64,000 nt of DNA from Tanytarsus gracilentus (Eukaryota > Arthropoda > Insecta > Diptera > Chironomidae): NCBI GenBank assembly GCA_038502055.1, contig JAXRKN010000037.1, positions 6,108,501 to 6,172,500 on the forward strand. The letters run 5' to 3'. Position 1 is the first letter of the stretch; each line of letters starts with the position of its first letter. Shown one piece after another: positions 52,001 through 64,000 of this stretch. Below the pieces are notes generated by a model. That model saw nothing but the letters and a program-made list of their open reading frames with translations, ran no database searches and was not told the DNA's origin. The position numbers and the translations under genes were made by a program.

Positions 52001-55000
52001 ACCATCCGAGCCTACAAAAGATTTTCAAACGATTCAAGCTGTTCCGAAACACGCGCCATACAATGTCACAGTGCGAGCTATGAGTGCTACTGAGTTGAGA
52101 GTTAGATGGATTCCACTGCAGCAAACTGAATGGTTTGGCAATCCAAAAGGCTATAATCTCACTTATACTCTTAAAGAAGACGAAATGAATATTACAAGTG
52201 TCATGCTTGAAGATCCAACTGCCAATTCATACATTCTTAAAAATCTCGAGGAATGGTCACTCTATGAGATTCTTATTACTGCCGTAAACGAAGTTGGTCA
52301 ATCAACTGAAAGTAATATTGCATTGGAACGTACACGTGAGTCAGTACCGTCATCGGGTCCTCTCAATGTCACTGCCAATGCTACCTCATCAACCACAATC
52401 GTCGTTCAATGGAGCGAAATATCCAAAAATGCACAAAACGGTCAAATTGAAGGATTTAAAATATTTTATGGATCTCCCGGCACTTCCATACCAGTCCTTC
52501 AAAAAACAATTCCCAACAATAAAACTTTCACAACAACGCTGACTGAGCTTAAAAAGGTAATTTTGCCACAATGTAAATTTAGAACGGATGTGCCTTGATA
52601 GACACATTGTCTGAGTGTCGCCGCAAGGTTGTTTATCACTTTCTATTCATACAAGTGATCGTTAGTTCGAGACCTATGACACACGCCCTACCCATGGTTA
52701 TTTTTATGCCCCTGAATCTAGGAAAGTCAATTTTCTATGTTTTCTGAATGCCATGGCACATAAAATTCTGCTTGTGTGTAAGCTTTGATATTATGATTTA
52801 ATGTCTAAGCATAAGAAAAAGCAGAGACAAAAATATTTTTACATTTCTTATGAAACTTATTTTTATCTTGATTATTTTATTTGCAGTATGTTGAATACAA
52901 TATACAAATTTTGGCCTACACGAGACTGGGCGACGGTAGCTTGAGTTTTCCACCGGCGAGAGCTCAAACTTTTGAAGACACACCTGGCAAACCATCAAAT
53001 GTTTCATTTCCGGATGTCACGTACACAATGGGTATGTTGAAAAATTTAGCCAATAAAAAAAAAGTATAAAGAAAAATTTTCGTGGATCATTTCCAAAATG
53101 TTTCAAATTTATTTTTGAAACAAAGTGGAAAATGAAACACATTTATAAAAAAATTTATTAAATATTTCCAAACCATTTCATTAACAATATTTATTTTTTT
53201 ATAGCTCGAATAATTTGGGATGCACCAGAAGAAAGTAACGGAGAAATTCTCGCGTACAAAGTTACATATTCACTCAATGATTCAAAGAAGCTCGATTATA
53301 GCCGAGAATTTTCTCCTCTCGATCGGACGTTTAGAGCCACAAATTTGATAAGTGAAAGATTTTATCTCTTCACGGTGACGGCACAAACTCGCATCGGATG
53401 GGGAAAAACAGCAACTGCTTTAGTTTTCACCACAAATAATCGAGAACTTCCTCAAGCTCCGTCAATTCCTCAAATTTCACGCAGTCAAATTCAAGCAAAT
53501 CAAATTACATTTAGTTGGACACCAGGACGCGATGGATATGCTCCATTGAGATACTACACCGTACAATTAAAGGAAAATGAAGGAGGAATTTGGATAACAT
53601 TGCCAGAGCGAATCGATCCATATAGCACATCGTATACTGCAATAAATTTAAAGGCATACAGTTTATATCAGTTTAGAATTAGAGCCATAAATGACATTGG
53701 AGCCTCTGATTGGTCAAAAGAGAGCACTGATGTTCGCACACTTTCAGCCGCTCCAGCTTTTGGTGTCTCAGCAATTGTTCTCACCCCAATAACCACCACA
53801 AGTGTTCGCGTCGAGTGGAACCCACTCGATAGAAATCTCTGGAATGGAGACAGTGATGGCGGATATACGATTTTCTATCAGCCAATCGACTATATTGGTA
53901 CAAAAGTATTAAGCGACATTCCAAAGCTCGATGTACAAGGCATCGACAAAAATGTGGCAGTATTGAAAGATTTAATTCAAGATGTTAACTATGAAATTGT
54001 GATTTATCCATTTAATAAGCAAGGATTGGGACCGGCTAGTTTGCCTTTGACAGTTTATGTGGGTGAGGCAGTGCCAACAGGAGAACCTCAAAATTTCGAG
54101 GCTGTTGCAGTTTCGAGCACTGAAGTGAGACTCAAATGGAAAGCGCCTAATTTAAGCGAGCAAAATGGAGAACTTTTAGGCTATAAAATCTTCTTCCTAG
54201 TGACTAACTCGCCTCAACCACTGGAGGCTGGACAAAAATATGAAGAAGAAATTGAAGTTGTACCAGCTTCTTATAACTCACACAGTCTTGTGTTCCTCGA
54301 CAAATATACTGAGTACAAAATTCAGGTGCTCGCATTTAATCCAGCTGGTGATGGTCCGAGATCAAATTCAGTTACTGTAAGGACACTGCAGGGTATTCCA
54401 AGTGCACCAACAAATCTCACATTTAATGACATAACAATGAATAGTCTCGTAGTTTCATGGTCACCTCCACAATATCCGAATGGTGAAATTATCGGCTACA
54501 TTGTTACCTACGAAACTACCGAAGATAATGAAAAATTCAGCAAGCAAGTTAAGCAGAAAGTCACTGAAACATTTTTGCTGGTTCAAAACTTAGAAGAGGA
54601 AGTGACTTACACCTTCACAGTTCGAGCTCAAACAATCGATTATGGAATTCCAGTTATTGGAAATATTTCGACTGGACCGCAAGAAGGATCTCCAATGGCA
54701 CCGCGTGAGTTGACTCTCGCAAAGAGTGTCGCATATATAAATTTCCGTTGGCTAAATGCACCATCGGGAAAAGGTCCAATTAAAGGATATTACATTGAAT
54801 CTCAGAAACGCGACGACACAAAATGGACAATGGTTGCAAAATCTTCAAATGGACAAATGCAAGATTTTACAGTTAGCTTCCAAACTCTCCTGCCATCAAC
54901 AGTTTATAAGTTTAGAATTAGCTCCTACAATAAATATGGAATATCATGTCCAATATATTCAGATGAACCAGTTCTGACACCATCAAAATTATATTTAGAG

Positions 55001-55866
55001 TACGGATATTTGCAGCAAACACCTTTCTATCGACAACCATGGTTTAGGTATAAAAAATAAATATTTTATATTACAGTAATTATAAATTATTTTTCTGCAG
55101 CATGTCCATTGCATGTGTCGGTACAATCGTAGTCATTATGGTCATAGCAGTGCTCTGCGTTAAGTCTAAGACTGATCAATACAAACGTAAGTCGAAAAAT
55201 TATTTAATTTAAATATTTATTAACAAAAAAATTAAATTAGACGAAGCACAAAAGACACTCGAAGAGTCAATAGCGATGTCTGTTGATGAAAGACAAGAGC
55301 TTGCACTCGAACTCTATCGATCTCGACATGGTCTTAATTCAAGTAGTACAAATCCTATGGGAACACTTGGCCGCAGTAAAGGAGGCACAATTAAAAAGTC
55401 AACTTCTGGTCCGTCAGCAAGTTTGGGTAAATCTCCACCTCGACCATCTCCCGCATCAGTAGCCTATCATAGTGACGAAGAGAGTCTTAAATGCTACGAC
55501 GAAGAAGACAGCAGTGTCACAGAAAAACCTTCCGAATTGAGCTCATCCGAATCACAGGTTAATTTACAAATCACTTCCTGCCATTAAATTGCTCTAATGC
55601 TTATAATTATTTTCCGATTCCAGCACTCTGAAAGTGAAAACGAAAGCGTTCATTCCGATGTTCATTCATTCGTGAATCATTATGCAAATATTAACAATAC
55701 ATTGAGGCAGTCGTGGAAGCGCCAACATGTGAAAACACAGTATTCAAGTTACACCGACTCTGAGCCCGAAGGGAGCACGGTGATGAGTCTTAATGGAGGA
55801 CAAATTATTATGAACAATATGGCGAGATCAAGGGCGCCGCTTCCTGGCTTCAGTTCATTCGTCTAA
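46045..55866 (+). CDS. sdk: Sidekick, Ig/FN3 adhesion receptor
   Basis: Homophilic adhesion protein of synapses and epithelial tricellular junctions. Fourteen exons in phase: 46045-46168, 47436-47537, 47606-47782, 47899-48771, 48837-48959, 49399-49518, 49627-49782, 50110-50236, 50315-52556, 52887-53031, 53205-55047, 55101-55186, 55241-55557, 55624-55866, giving 2225 residues, the usual size for the family. A signal peptide core (CAGIIFVALFGLTYA) is followed by six Ig domains (about 42-134, 135-230, 232-331, 332-424, 467-558, 559-655). Ig2 lacks the cysteine pair. Thirteen FN3 domains follow (about 656-2005), then one membrane span (about 2013-2032) and a cytoplasmic tail ending GFSSFV, the family's PDZ-binding end. 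A 41-residue linker exon between Ig4 and Ig5 carries RLKR. ATG 46045 is the first Met after an in-frame stop; ATGs 46090 and 46093 are alternatives that put the signal core nearer the N-terminus. Confidence 0.95.
46169..47435 (+). other. sidekick intron 1 (about 1.27 kb)
   Basis: Donor GTGAGT, acceptor TCTAG. AT-rich; no gene or RNA recognised inside. Confidence 0.7.
48837..48959 (+). other. frame-neutral sidekick linker exon with furin-type site
   Basis: 123 nt, phase 1 at both ends, so it can be skipped or included without changing the frame. It encodes a 41-residue Asn-rich linker between Ig4 and Ig5. Codons 48881-48892 read R-L-K-R, the furin consensus R-X-K-R. The exon has no Ig-fold residues. 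Confidence 0.7.
48960..49398 (+). other. sidekick intron 5 (439 nt)
   Basis: Donor GTAAGA, acceptor CCCAG. No feature seen. Confidence 0.7.
49783..50109 (+). other. sidekick intron 7 (327 nt)
   Basis: Donor GTAAGA, acceptor CACAG. No feature seen. Confidence 0.7.
52557..52886 (+). other. sidekick intron 9 with possible SINE remnant
   Basis: Donor GTAATT, acceptor TGCAG, 330 nt. Its middle is less AT-rich than the other introns and includes GATCGTTAGTTCGAGACCT (52657-52675), with a B-box-like GTTCGAGAC. A tRNA-derived SINE fragment is possible; no A box or full cloverleaf is seen. Confidence 0.35.
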
Positions 55867-57089
55867 TTAAAAAATTGCAATGTAAATTTTTGTAATTGTG
55901 ATATTTTAAATTAAGCTACTTAAAACTTTCAAATTTGTCATGTGTCTTTTATTAGTTGATACAAAAGCTGTTTTGTAACATTTTATTTGGCATTTTTAGA
56001 ATTTTCCTCGAAATTATTAAATTAATTTTTAATTTTATAAAATAGTTTTTAAAGTTGGACTGAATGTTAAGGATCTGCTTAGAATTTAGAAAATTAATTT
56101 TAATTTAACACTAAATGGCAACGAAAAAAAATCAGTGTTCTAACTAATTTTGGTGTTCCATGGGAATTTTTTGATTTTAATTCAGTTTGGTTACCGACCT
56201 GCAGCATTTATAAAAATTAAGCGAATTTGAAAGTAAAAAAATGTAAGGAGAAAAATTCTCATGGCCTTTAATTTAATTTATAATTTTTTTATGTGTGTCA
56301 AGATACTAAGAAACTGAAAGATTTTGACTTTGAAAATTACTTGAAATCTCTCACTTTTTTGTAGGACTCAATTTTTATAATTAACAAATCTCTACTTAAT
56401 TTAATTCATCTCAAAAACAAAGATCAGAAAAAATTCTTTAGAATAAAAAATTTATTTCATTGGCTTTAAAAAAATTTCCTAGTGAATCTCTGCCATTTTC
56501 CATATACTCAAAGTCATTTCCAGCAAAACACAAATTTCTTTGTAATTAATCGTAAAATTTCCATACACAGAAATTCATTTATCTCTCACTTTAAATCAAT
56601 TCTGCTTAATTAGAAATTCATTTCACGATTTAGTAAGAATTATAAATAAATTTGCAATTCAAACGATTCCTCTTTGTATGTCATAAAATCAAAAAAAGAC
56701 TTATTAATATTTTAAGCCATATCTGAATTTTACAAGAGGAAATTTTTATTTGCAAAAAATTCTCATCTCTTTACTTTAAATTTAACATTAAAATCTTTGG
56801 TCTAAGGAATGTGCATAAAGTGCCTTTTTATCACTTTACCTCTTTTGAAAAGAGACTCGATGACATAAATAATTACAAAAATTACAAAATAAATTGCGGA
56901 CCAAATAAGTCCAATTTAATAATTTTTTTTTGGACAAAATAGTTTTTGATGTAAATTAGTCAAATTAGGACGTTATTAAAACTGATGTAGATTAAGTAAA
57001 ATAAAATTAGAAAAATGTGAATAATTTTTTTATCAATAATTTTCAGGAAAATTATTTTCTATTTAAATTTATCATCTAAACCTAACTAG
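55867..57089. other. convergent 3' intergenic region (sidekick / RhoGAP)
   Basis: The two genes meet tail to tail here, so it holds both 3' untranslated regions. AATAAA hexamers occur (one at about 56442) but are not informative in sequence this AT-rich. No gene seen. Confidence 0.6.
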
Positions 57090-60000
57090 CTAGTCAAAAA
57101 CTTCTCGGAAATTATCAATTAAGAATTTACACAGCATATTACACTTTCCTATGTCATTGTCGAACGGATTAATATCGTCACCTCCAGAAAAGAGTCCAAT
57201 GCCACAGCAAATTGCGAGATTTCCTAAAAAGTGCAAACAATCAGTCTTCTTTGCAATTAGTTTGTCTTAATTATGTTACCAGAGCTCATTGAATTCTCTT
57301 TCGCATATCTCTCGACAGACTTAAAGTGCTTAAATAAGTATCTCAACAATGCATAATTTAATGCAGGCATTTCCTTTAGCTTCTCTTTCATTTGAATTGA
57401 AGTTAATTTTTCTGCAGTAAAAATAAATGAGTGAATGTTAGAATTGCTCTGAAATTCCACTTAAGATATGACTCTTACCAGATGTACACGATTCAAATAT
57501 CTCCTTTGGCATGAGCGGAGGATTGAGTTCGCGGAAAAATGTTTTAAGTAGACCCGTCAGCGTGTGGACATCTTGATCTTGTAGGCAGGAATATTTTGTT
57601 GATTCTTTCTTTGGCGGTTTTTTATCGTTCATTTTTTTCTTAATTCCATCCATGACCGTTTTATTACCCGAAATCCGATAAATTCCCGGTGTCCTTAAAT
57701 TGCTTTCAATTTCTAAAAATCTAACACACTCGACGACAAACTTGGGAATTTCTTTGTAATATCCATCTTTATCGACGATCTCTAAATTGCATCCAAAAAC
57801 TTTGTGACGTTCCAATTCTTCATCTTCGCCTTTTGTGGACTCATTTAGGCTTTGATCGGAAATGTTGACTGTTTTCGATGATTTTAATCGCAATTTTAAA
57901 AGAACTTTATCGCGAAGGCGATCTTTGCGCGGTGAGTCGGCAGGCATCGATTCAAGCTCATCGGTGGAAATTGCGCTTCGAAAACTTTCGAGCGATTTTG
58001 TTGCCATAAGAGTGTCCCCTAAAGTACCGAGAAAATATAATTAGTTGATTTAGAAGTAAACAAGCGTCATTTCATTGGCCGTTTCCCGCTGTGCTTCCTA
58101 ATTAGAGCGCAATCGGATAAATGGTGTCATTGAAATGTGACGCCACTGATAAGGATATTTTATTTACCTAAATGAAACGATGTCGACATTGCATCATCGT
58201 AAACCTATGTTTGTGCACACACGAAGAGAAAAAGAAGTGAATAAAACTATTAAGGAATTCCCCGAGAATGACGAAAAATATTCTGATCGATTGTTGATGA
58301 TTAAGTGTGACCATTAAGCGTTTTATGGTGTGAAGATAAGTTTGTTAAAAAATTATTTGCAATTCTAGATTAGATAAGAAATTTTGAGCTCTCCTTATAG
58401 TTCAATGGAAATTTTAAAAGTGAATATTTTTTTCTGAATGAATTAAAATATTTAAATTTAGTTATCAATTTGTTCAAAAAACTAAATTCAGAGAATTATT
58501 TAAATTATTCATAAATTGTTGATTCACAAAAGAAAATTAAAACCGAATGAATTTAAAATTTTAAAACGCGATTAAAATTTAAATGATTAATTTTAAAATG
58601 TGAATAAAATTAAATTAAAAACATTCATAAAAATGCAAATAATTGCTCGGCTACTTTTCAAAAAAAATGTATTTAAGTAAATGATAATCTCAAATATTTT
58701 GAACAAGAAGAATATTTTTTTAAACCTTGAAATATTCAGAAATTGTTTATCAGCAAAACACGCTACGCTCCCTTTCTTTTTCTTTTACATACTTTGAAAG
58801 CCGCCCTCAATAAATTTAAAAAGTTAATTAAGTTAATTTAGTTATGCTTGAAAAAGACGACCTTATCACCACTCATTCATCAAATGTTCACTTTAAGTCT
58901 ATGGAAAGTTTTCTTCGTTAATGTGATCTGACCTCGTGTGTCGGTTTAATAAACAATCAATTATTATACTCTCAAGAGGCTTCACTTTGTCGCAGTTTAG
59001 AAATTTTGTGAAAGATTTAAAAGTAAATTTTAAAAAAGTATTAGAAATATTCTTTTTGCTCGACAAAAAAGAATTCAAAATATCTTGGGGAAAGTAGTTT
59101 TATTTAAATTTAAGGTTTCGAACCTTGATCAATTGTTTGTAGACTTTTAATATTTATTTTATTTCTTAAATTGTTTGCAAATTCAAATAAATATTTTGCA
59201 ATGAATTTTAAAAGATTAGTGATGTATAAATAGCAAAAAAATCGCAGATCCACTTAATCAACAATTAAATTTTGCTTAAATAATCATAAATTACTCACAC
59301 TTTTACACATTGCATCGCTTTCAAGACTAATATTGCTATTGTTTTTGCTACTTTCGTTGCTTCCACAAAAGTTAATTTGCAAAATTGAATCGGTGACGAA
59401 CTGCAAATATGAAAGCGGATATAGTGAGGAAAATCCCACGAAATAAATCTTACAAAATCTTCTTCATCTTCCATGTTGCAGGGCATTCGAAGTTCACTTT
59501 TCCATTGCTCCACGGGCTTTAAAAATTGCTCACTAATTTTCATATTTTCCCTGCTAATTAATAATTTATTTTCACTTAGAGGTGACTCAGACTGTGAATT
59601 ACAATTGCTCGGAGAATTGAGACTTTGCATGAACAAGTTCTGATCATAAATGATTCTATTTAGCTCGCAATTTTCGTCGCTGTAGAGAATCCAAACAGTT
59701 TTGTAGGCACTAGACGCCGCCGTCATTGTTGCGATTGCGGCGTCATTGTGATTATTGGTAATCATCATTGAAGTCATGAATGAAAATTCATCATCAATCT
59801 CCCACTCGTGGTCGTCTCTTGCGACGCACTCGGTCGTCATTACTTGTGCGTAAATATTTTCACAAATCACCATTGCCGAACGCTTGTCAGTCGAACTTTG
59901 ACACGTCCATATTGGCTGATAAATATTTTCACAATTTTCACGCAACTCCACTGGCGCACTTAATTGATCAATTTCGCTCAATTTATGGTCGAGAACTAGT

Positions 60001-60842
60001 TTGAGTCGCACATAAAATTCTTTTCGTTCACTTCTCGAGTCGAATTTTAGTTTAAAATTTCTTCTTATCGTAGCTAAAACCTCAGCAACGTTCACATCGC
60101 CCGTTGATAGTCGCAATGAGAATGTTTCGCTTCGCTGTGAGAGTGCAAAATAAAACTTTAGAGACTTGTTGTAAGTTATCATCAGCGAGTTTAATGACGA
60201 TGATAAGATAACATGCTCAAGCTTTTGCTGATAATTTTGACGACAAATCGACGAAGATTTCTTTCGTTTTTTTATCGAAGGAGATTCCATAATTGTCGTG
60301 TGCTGCGGTTGTTTTTGAAGTCTTAGCAAATTTGAGAATGTTTCGAGTAGAAAACTCATCATCCCAACGCGATCCTCGCGCCACAATGATTTAAGAAAAT
60401 TTAATGTGATTTCACTTTTGCTGACGCTTCGATGAGTGCTCGCACATTGTGATTGTAGAACACTCGGAATGCTCTTGATAAAAATATAATTGTCTGTCTC
60501 ATAATCGTCAATATCATGCGAGAGATTTCGCATCCATTCATTAAGAGCACAATCGATATGCAAAAAATTATCATCGTCGTATGCATCGAAAAACTCAAGA
60601 TTTTCATAGATGTTGTCATCTTCACATGACGTATAGGAGTTTTCGTAGAATTCGCAAGCACTCATGTCGTCATAAGCTGATCGATGAATGGAGGGAGAAG
60701 GAGATGATGATGGTGTCGGGAGTTTGTCACGTTTTGGCTTCAATGTAAAACTATTAAAAATTCCATTCAGAATTTTGTTGTACTTATAGCGAGTTACATT
60801 TTCGTAAATATGCTCATCACTGTTGCGATAGTCTTGTTCCAT
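57090..60842 (-). CDS. RhoGAP-domain protein
   Basis: A GTPase-activating protein for a Rho-family GTPase. Six exons in phase: 60842-59454, 59400-59299, 58204-58168, 58018-57479, 57411-57280, 57223-57090, giving 777 residues. The RhoGAP domain fills the C-terminus (about 583-777). The arginine finger is R624 in GIYRISGNK, and LLKTFFRELNPPLMP is the typical helix. It ends just past the domain. The N-terminal half, one long exon, is acidic and low in complexity, with YEN at 13, 66 and 79 and ENIY motifs at 305-308 and 328-331. Residues about 208-285 might be a PH-like fold; this is weak. ATG 60842 is the first Met after an in-frame stop. A 53-nt intron (59401-59453) must be removed, otherwise the frame runs on into a false C-terminus. 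The 37-nt exon is supported by phase on both sides. I do not recognise which insect RhoGAP this is. Confidence 0.85.
58205..59298 (-). other. RhoGAP intron 2 (about 1.1 kb)
   Basis: Donor GTGAGT after 59299, acceptor CATAG before 58204. AT-rich, nothing else recognised. Confidence 0.6.
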
Positions 60843-62202
60843 TTCACACAAAAAACACTTGACGCGGCTTTATTACAATAATAATTAGCATGAATCATAT
60901 CGACATAATTATTTTTTAAATCATTTTCTGATTCACAAAATGTCAGTCAGACTTCACACGAGGCTCTTTTTTTATTGCTATGATTATGAGCGGAGAATTT
61001 ACAATATTTTTTTCTATTTGGTTAAGATAATATAAATATAAATTCCGAGAGACAATACGATTTTCCCGCTTTATGCTATGCGTGCGTCCGCCATGGCTTT
61101 TAAACTAATACTAAAATTTATTTTTCTTCTCTCCTTCACGCTGCTTCTCAACTTAGTAAATATTAAATTGAGAGGAGAAAAAAAACGAAGAAAAGAACTG
61201 AAATGATTAAGTTTGTTAAAGCATAATTCTTTTCTATATCAACCACTTGACCCCACACACATTTTTTTATAAGCGAGAGACAAATAAAGCGGGCATGAAT
61301 GAGCGAATATGTAAGTTATGCGAAGCTAGATGACGCGAGCGAGAGAGTGAGAGGGAGATGCGATTAATAAATAATTAATTGCAAGTTATGGTGGTGGTGA
61401 AATGCAGCAGTGAGTCGATCAGATGGAATTTTTCAGATTAAATTTTTACTCTTAAAAGAGAATTTTAAAATGTGGTAAATTTTTTTTATCAGTGATTAAT
61501 TTTTACTTAAAGGTTGCTTAAAGAAAAATTTGAAAAAATTAAAAAAATAAAATAAAATATTTCAATTCCTTGACTCAAATAAACTCGCTGCATCCAACTA
61601 ATTAAAATGTCGGTTCACTCTCGCTTAATTTATTTTTGAATGATCAAGTTGAGCCATGAATGGAATATGATTCACATTTTTAATCTTGCGAATATCATCA
61701 GACGACAATGAAGCGATGAAATTGAAGCAACTGACATACACACTCTTGTTTTCAGCTCAATGGATCACTTTTATTATTCTTTGTTTCAAATCTCTTCATT
61801 TTTTTTAAATTGTTACTATCATTAAACTCTTCATCTTCTTATATAGATGCATTAGACATAATTGTTAAAATAAAACGTTAGTTTTTCTTTGAATAATAAA
61901 TGCACATCATGTGCTCGCCTCATCATCAAGAAACTATGAACTACTATACTCTCAATTGTCAATTAACAAGCATTCAATTTAATTTTAATTGATGATGATA
62001 GACTTAATCAATAATAATTCAATTAATTTATTATGTATATTGAATTTTGAGAGAGAGAAAGACGATTTTTTTTGTAGGAGGAGGAAAAAGTTGCCATTTA
62101 AAGATTCATTCAAAGATTTGTTTTTTAATCAATAGATTTTTTTATCATGTAATAATCGTAATGTTCTTCTTAGTGTGTCAATAAATATCATTTACAAAAC
62201 AA
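60843..62202. other. intergenic region between RhoGAP and DESI2
   Basis: It should contain the RhoGAP promoter and 5' leader and the DESI2 3' untranslated region. Both genes run on the minus strand. No coding exon is recognised. Confidence 0.55.
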
Positions 62203-63248
62203 TCAAAGTGGACTCGTGTCATCACGATGTTCTCTGTGCATTGTTATCGAGCATTGTAAGGCGTTCGGTGTAAGCCATTCTCTGAAAATATTAGAAGAGA
62301 GAAAAATTATAGATTTTTAAAAATATAACGATTTATTAGTTTTTGAATGGTTTTGGAACAAAATGAAAAGTGAAACATCTAAAAATTAATCTATGAAAAA
62401 GGTTAGGAGTTTCGACCTTGATTTTGACTTCCAATGCTAAATTAAAAACTCAATAAGAATTCAAATTTATAGAAAACGTTAAATTTTTTACTCACTTCGG
62501 AAGACATCTTTGTAAAAAAGGGACACACGAAGAGAACTGAGCAAGTCGATTTACCCAATTAGGTATTTCTTGACCACAAAGGATTTGAGTTAGTGCTGAC
62601 GAAAAGTGATTACAGTTTTTATTCATCAAGTGATAGTGATCGCCACGAAACTGATTGCCAATCTCTTCGATTATTCTGCGAACATCCTCCTCTGCAAAAT
62701 CTGTGCTACCTATTTGAATGCTTTGTCTGAAATGAGAATTGAATTGATTCATTAATAAAACAACGAATTAAATGACTCACCTAAATCTAAATTGTTCTCC
62801 CAATTCTTCATGTTCACGCGGGGAAATCTCAAAAATGCCGCTACAAAAATTGTGAAATTAAAATGAATAATGATTTGATAAAAATTAGTCACTCACGAAA
62901 AATTGTAAGGATGTCCTCCGTAACTCCATTCTAAAGCGAGAAAAAAAATTAAAAAGGATATTTTAGAATCTCAGATTTCTTTACCTGAACCGTAAATTTC
63001 GACACCGGAATGATAAACTCCAATACCCAAGTTCGTTGTATACTCATTTATCCAATACTGCAATGGAAGAGATTTGCATAAAAATGATTTCCATATTGTA
63101 CGGAAGAAAAGTTTCAACGCACCATGTCATACACATTTAGAATAACGGGCTCTCGATTGGTGAGGGAGGTTGGCAATATTTCATTATCACTGCCATTGTC
63201 TTTGGGTGCGAGACAATGAAAATTTAGATTGCATGAGTTCGTAAACAT
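62203..63248 (-). CDS. DESI2: DESI2-type PPPDE cysteine peptidase
   Basis: Family members remove ubiquitin or SUMO, or act as S-depalmitoylases; the substrate of this one is not known. Six exons in phase: 63248-63123, 63057-62985, 62930-62897, 62840-62781, 62726-62496, 62281-62203, giving 200 residues. The PPPDE fold spans most of it. The catalytic His is H58 ([11 protein letters not shown]) and the catalytic Cys C136 ([10 protein letters not shown]). YGGHPY and SGIFEISP are family signatures. The last exon adds EWLTPNALQ, as in DESI2 proteins. Reading through the donor at 62496 would end the protein too early after CLPK. The N-terminal 35 or so residues before VILNVYDM are longer than in vertebrate DESI2. 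The start is the ATG at 63248. A possible acceptor lies 22 nt upstream of it, so a further 5' exon and a longer N-terminus cannot be excluded. Confidence 0.92.
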
Positions 63249-64000
63249 TTTTCGTATCGATGTATGTTGTCTGGGAGTGGAAAAATGTTTCTTTAATTTG
63301 TTCCTTTAAGTTTTAAGTTTTCTTTTAAAAAATAAGAAAAAAGCTTTTATATGGCAGGATAACTTGAATAGAATGTTTTGTCACTTCAGTATTTAAGCAT
63401 GATTCAAGAGAATTTTAGGGTTTAAGTGGTGAGAGAAAGGCTTAAATTTAAATTTTTCACTTTTCCCTTTACAAAAATTCTTTTTTTCTTCTTGTTTGAA
63501 GAATTTTCGAAAACCTTTATTTCTCATAGGGGGTTAGCGAATGCTTTCGACTGGAGGTTTTATTAAATTTTAAATTTTTTATCTGCACAATAGGTAAAAA
63601 ATTTAATTGCAGAATTTATTTCTTACTTTTAACTGAATGATTGAATTTTTAAGTAACCTCACAAATTTTTATTTAATTTTTTTGACACTCCTCACATTGG
63701 TTGCTACGGTGACCGCATTTCTTCTTTTTCTCTGTTCAAACCTCACAAAAATTTCATTCGAACATTTCATACAACAAACTTTGAAAACTTCAAATACGTT
63801 GTGAAAATACGGCATAGAATTTATGCATGTGAGCACTGACCGTTGAAAGCATGTCATAAATATAGTGAGATATATGAAGTGATGATGATAGATGAGATAA
63901 ATTTAAAGGGAATGATTCGCAAATTTAGTTACACTTAAATTTATGTTAAAAATTGTGTTTTGAAAATTTAATAATTTTTTTATGAATTTAATAATTTTAT
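63249..64000. other. 5' flank of DESI2
   Basis: Upstream of the DESI2 start on the minus strand. No gene recognised; the 62-codon frame at 63669-63857 has no motif or splice support. Confidence 0.5.

Noticed and set aside
59295..59453. Reading the first RhoGAP exon straight through to 59295.
   Set aside because: A clear 53-nt GT-AG intron (59401-59453) gives a frame that joins the following exons in phase; the read-through frame ends in an unrelated tail.
60843..60851. Extending the RhoGAP start to 60851.
   Set aside because: That codon is TTG; the first ATG after the in-frame stop is 60842.

Overview
The window is a strongly AT-rich stretch of an animal nuclear genome. Conserved multi-exon genes are split by short GT-AG introns, a non-LTR retrotransposon and a foldback repeat are present, and the proteins look insect-like. 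An insect, probably a fly, is the best guess. It rests on the gene set (Sidekick with a GFSSFV tail, Acsl, SCYL2), the AT bias and the compact introns, and is an inference only. No species is named.

Layout. Positions 1 to about 25.5 kb hold no gene I can support. The one clear structure there is a non-coding inverted-repeat (foldback) element at 13980-15529 flanked by an 8-bp direct repeat, with a second, decayed foldback inside it. From 25641 to 39143, minus strand, lies a complete 16-exon gene for the pseudokinase SCYL2. Its 6-kb first intron carries a 5'-truncated LINE with an intact reverse transcriptase, inserted antisense. About 2.6 kb separates SCYL2 from the divergent gene Acsl (41734-44699, plus), a long-chain acyl-CoA synthetase; two perfect TGACGTCA sites sit upstream of its leader exons. 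Next, on the plus strand, is sidekick (46045-55866), with a signal peptide, 6 Ig and 13 FN3 domains, one membrane span and a PDZ-binding tail. Convergent with it is a six-exon RhoGAP gene (57090-60842, minus). Last is a complete DESI2-type PPPDE peptidase gene (62203-63248, minus).

All five genes were rebuilt exon by exon, with matching splice phase across every junction given. They do not form a pathway. Sidekick is a synaptic and cell-junction adhesion molecule, SCYL2 acts in clathrin and endosome traffic, Acsl activates fatty acids, the RhoGAP switches off Rho-family GTPases, and DESI2 is a cysteine isopeptidase or thioesterase. I found no clearly new defence or toxin system. The most unusual items are the paired foldback elements, which share a terminal motif but are filled with different palindromes; a furin-type RLKR site in a frame-neutral sidekick exon; and the nested, apparently young LINE.
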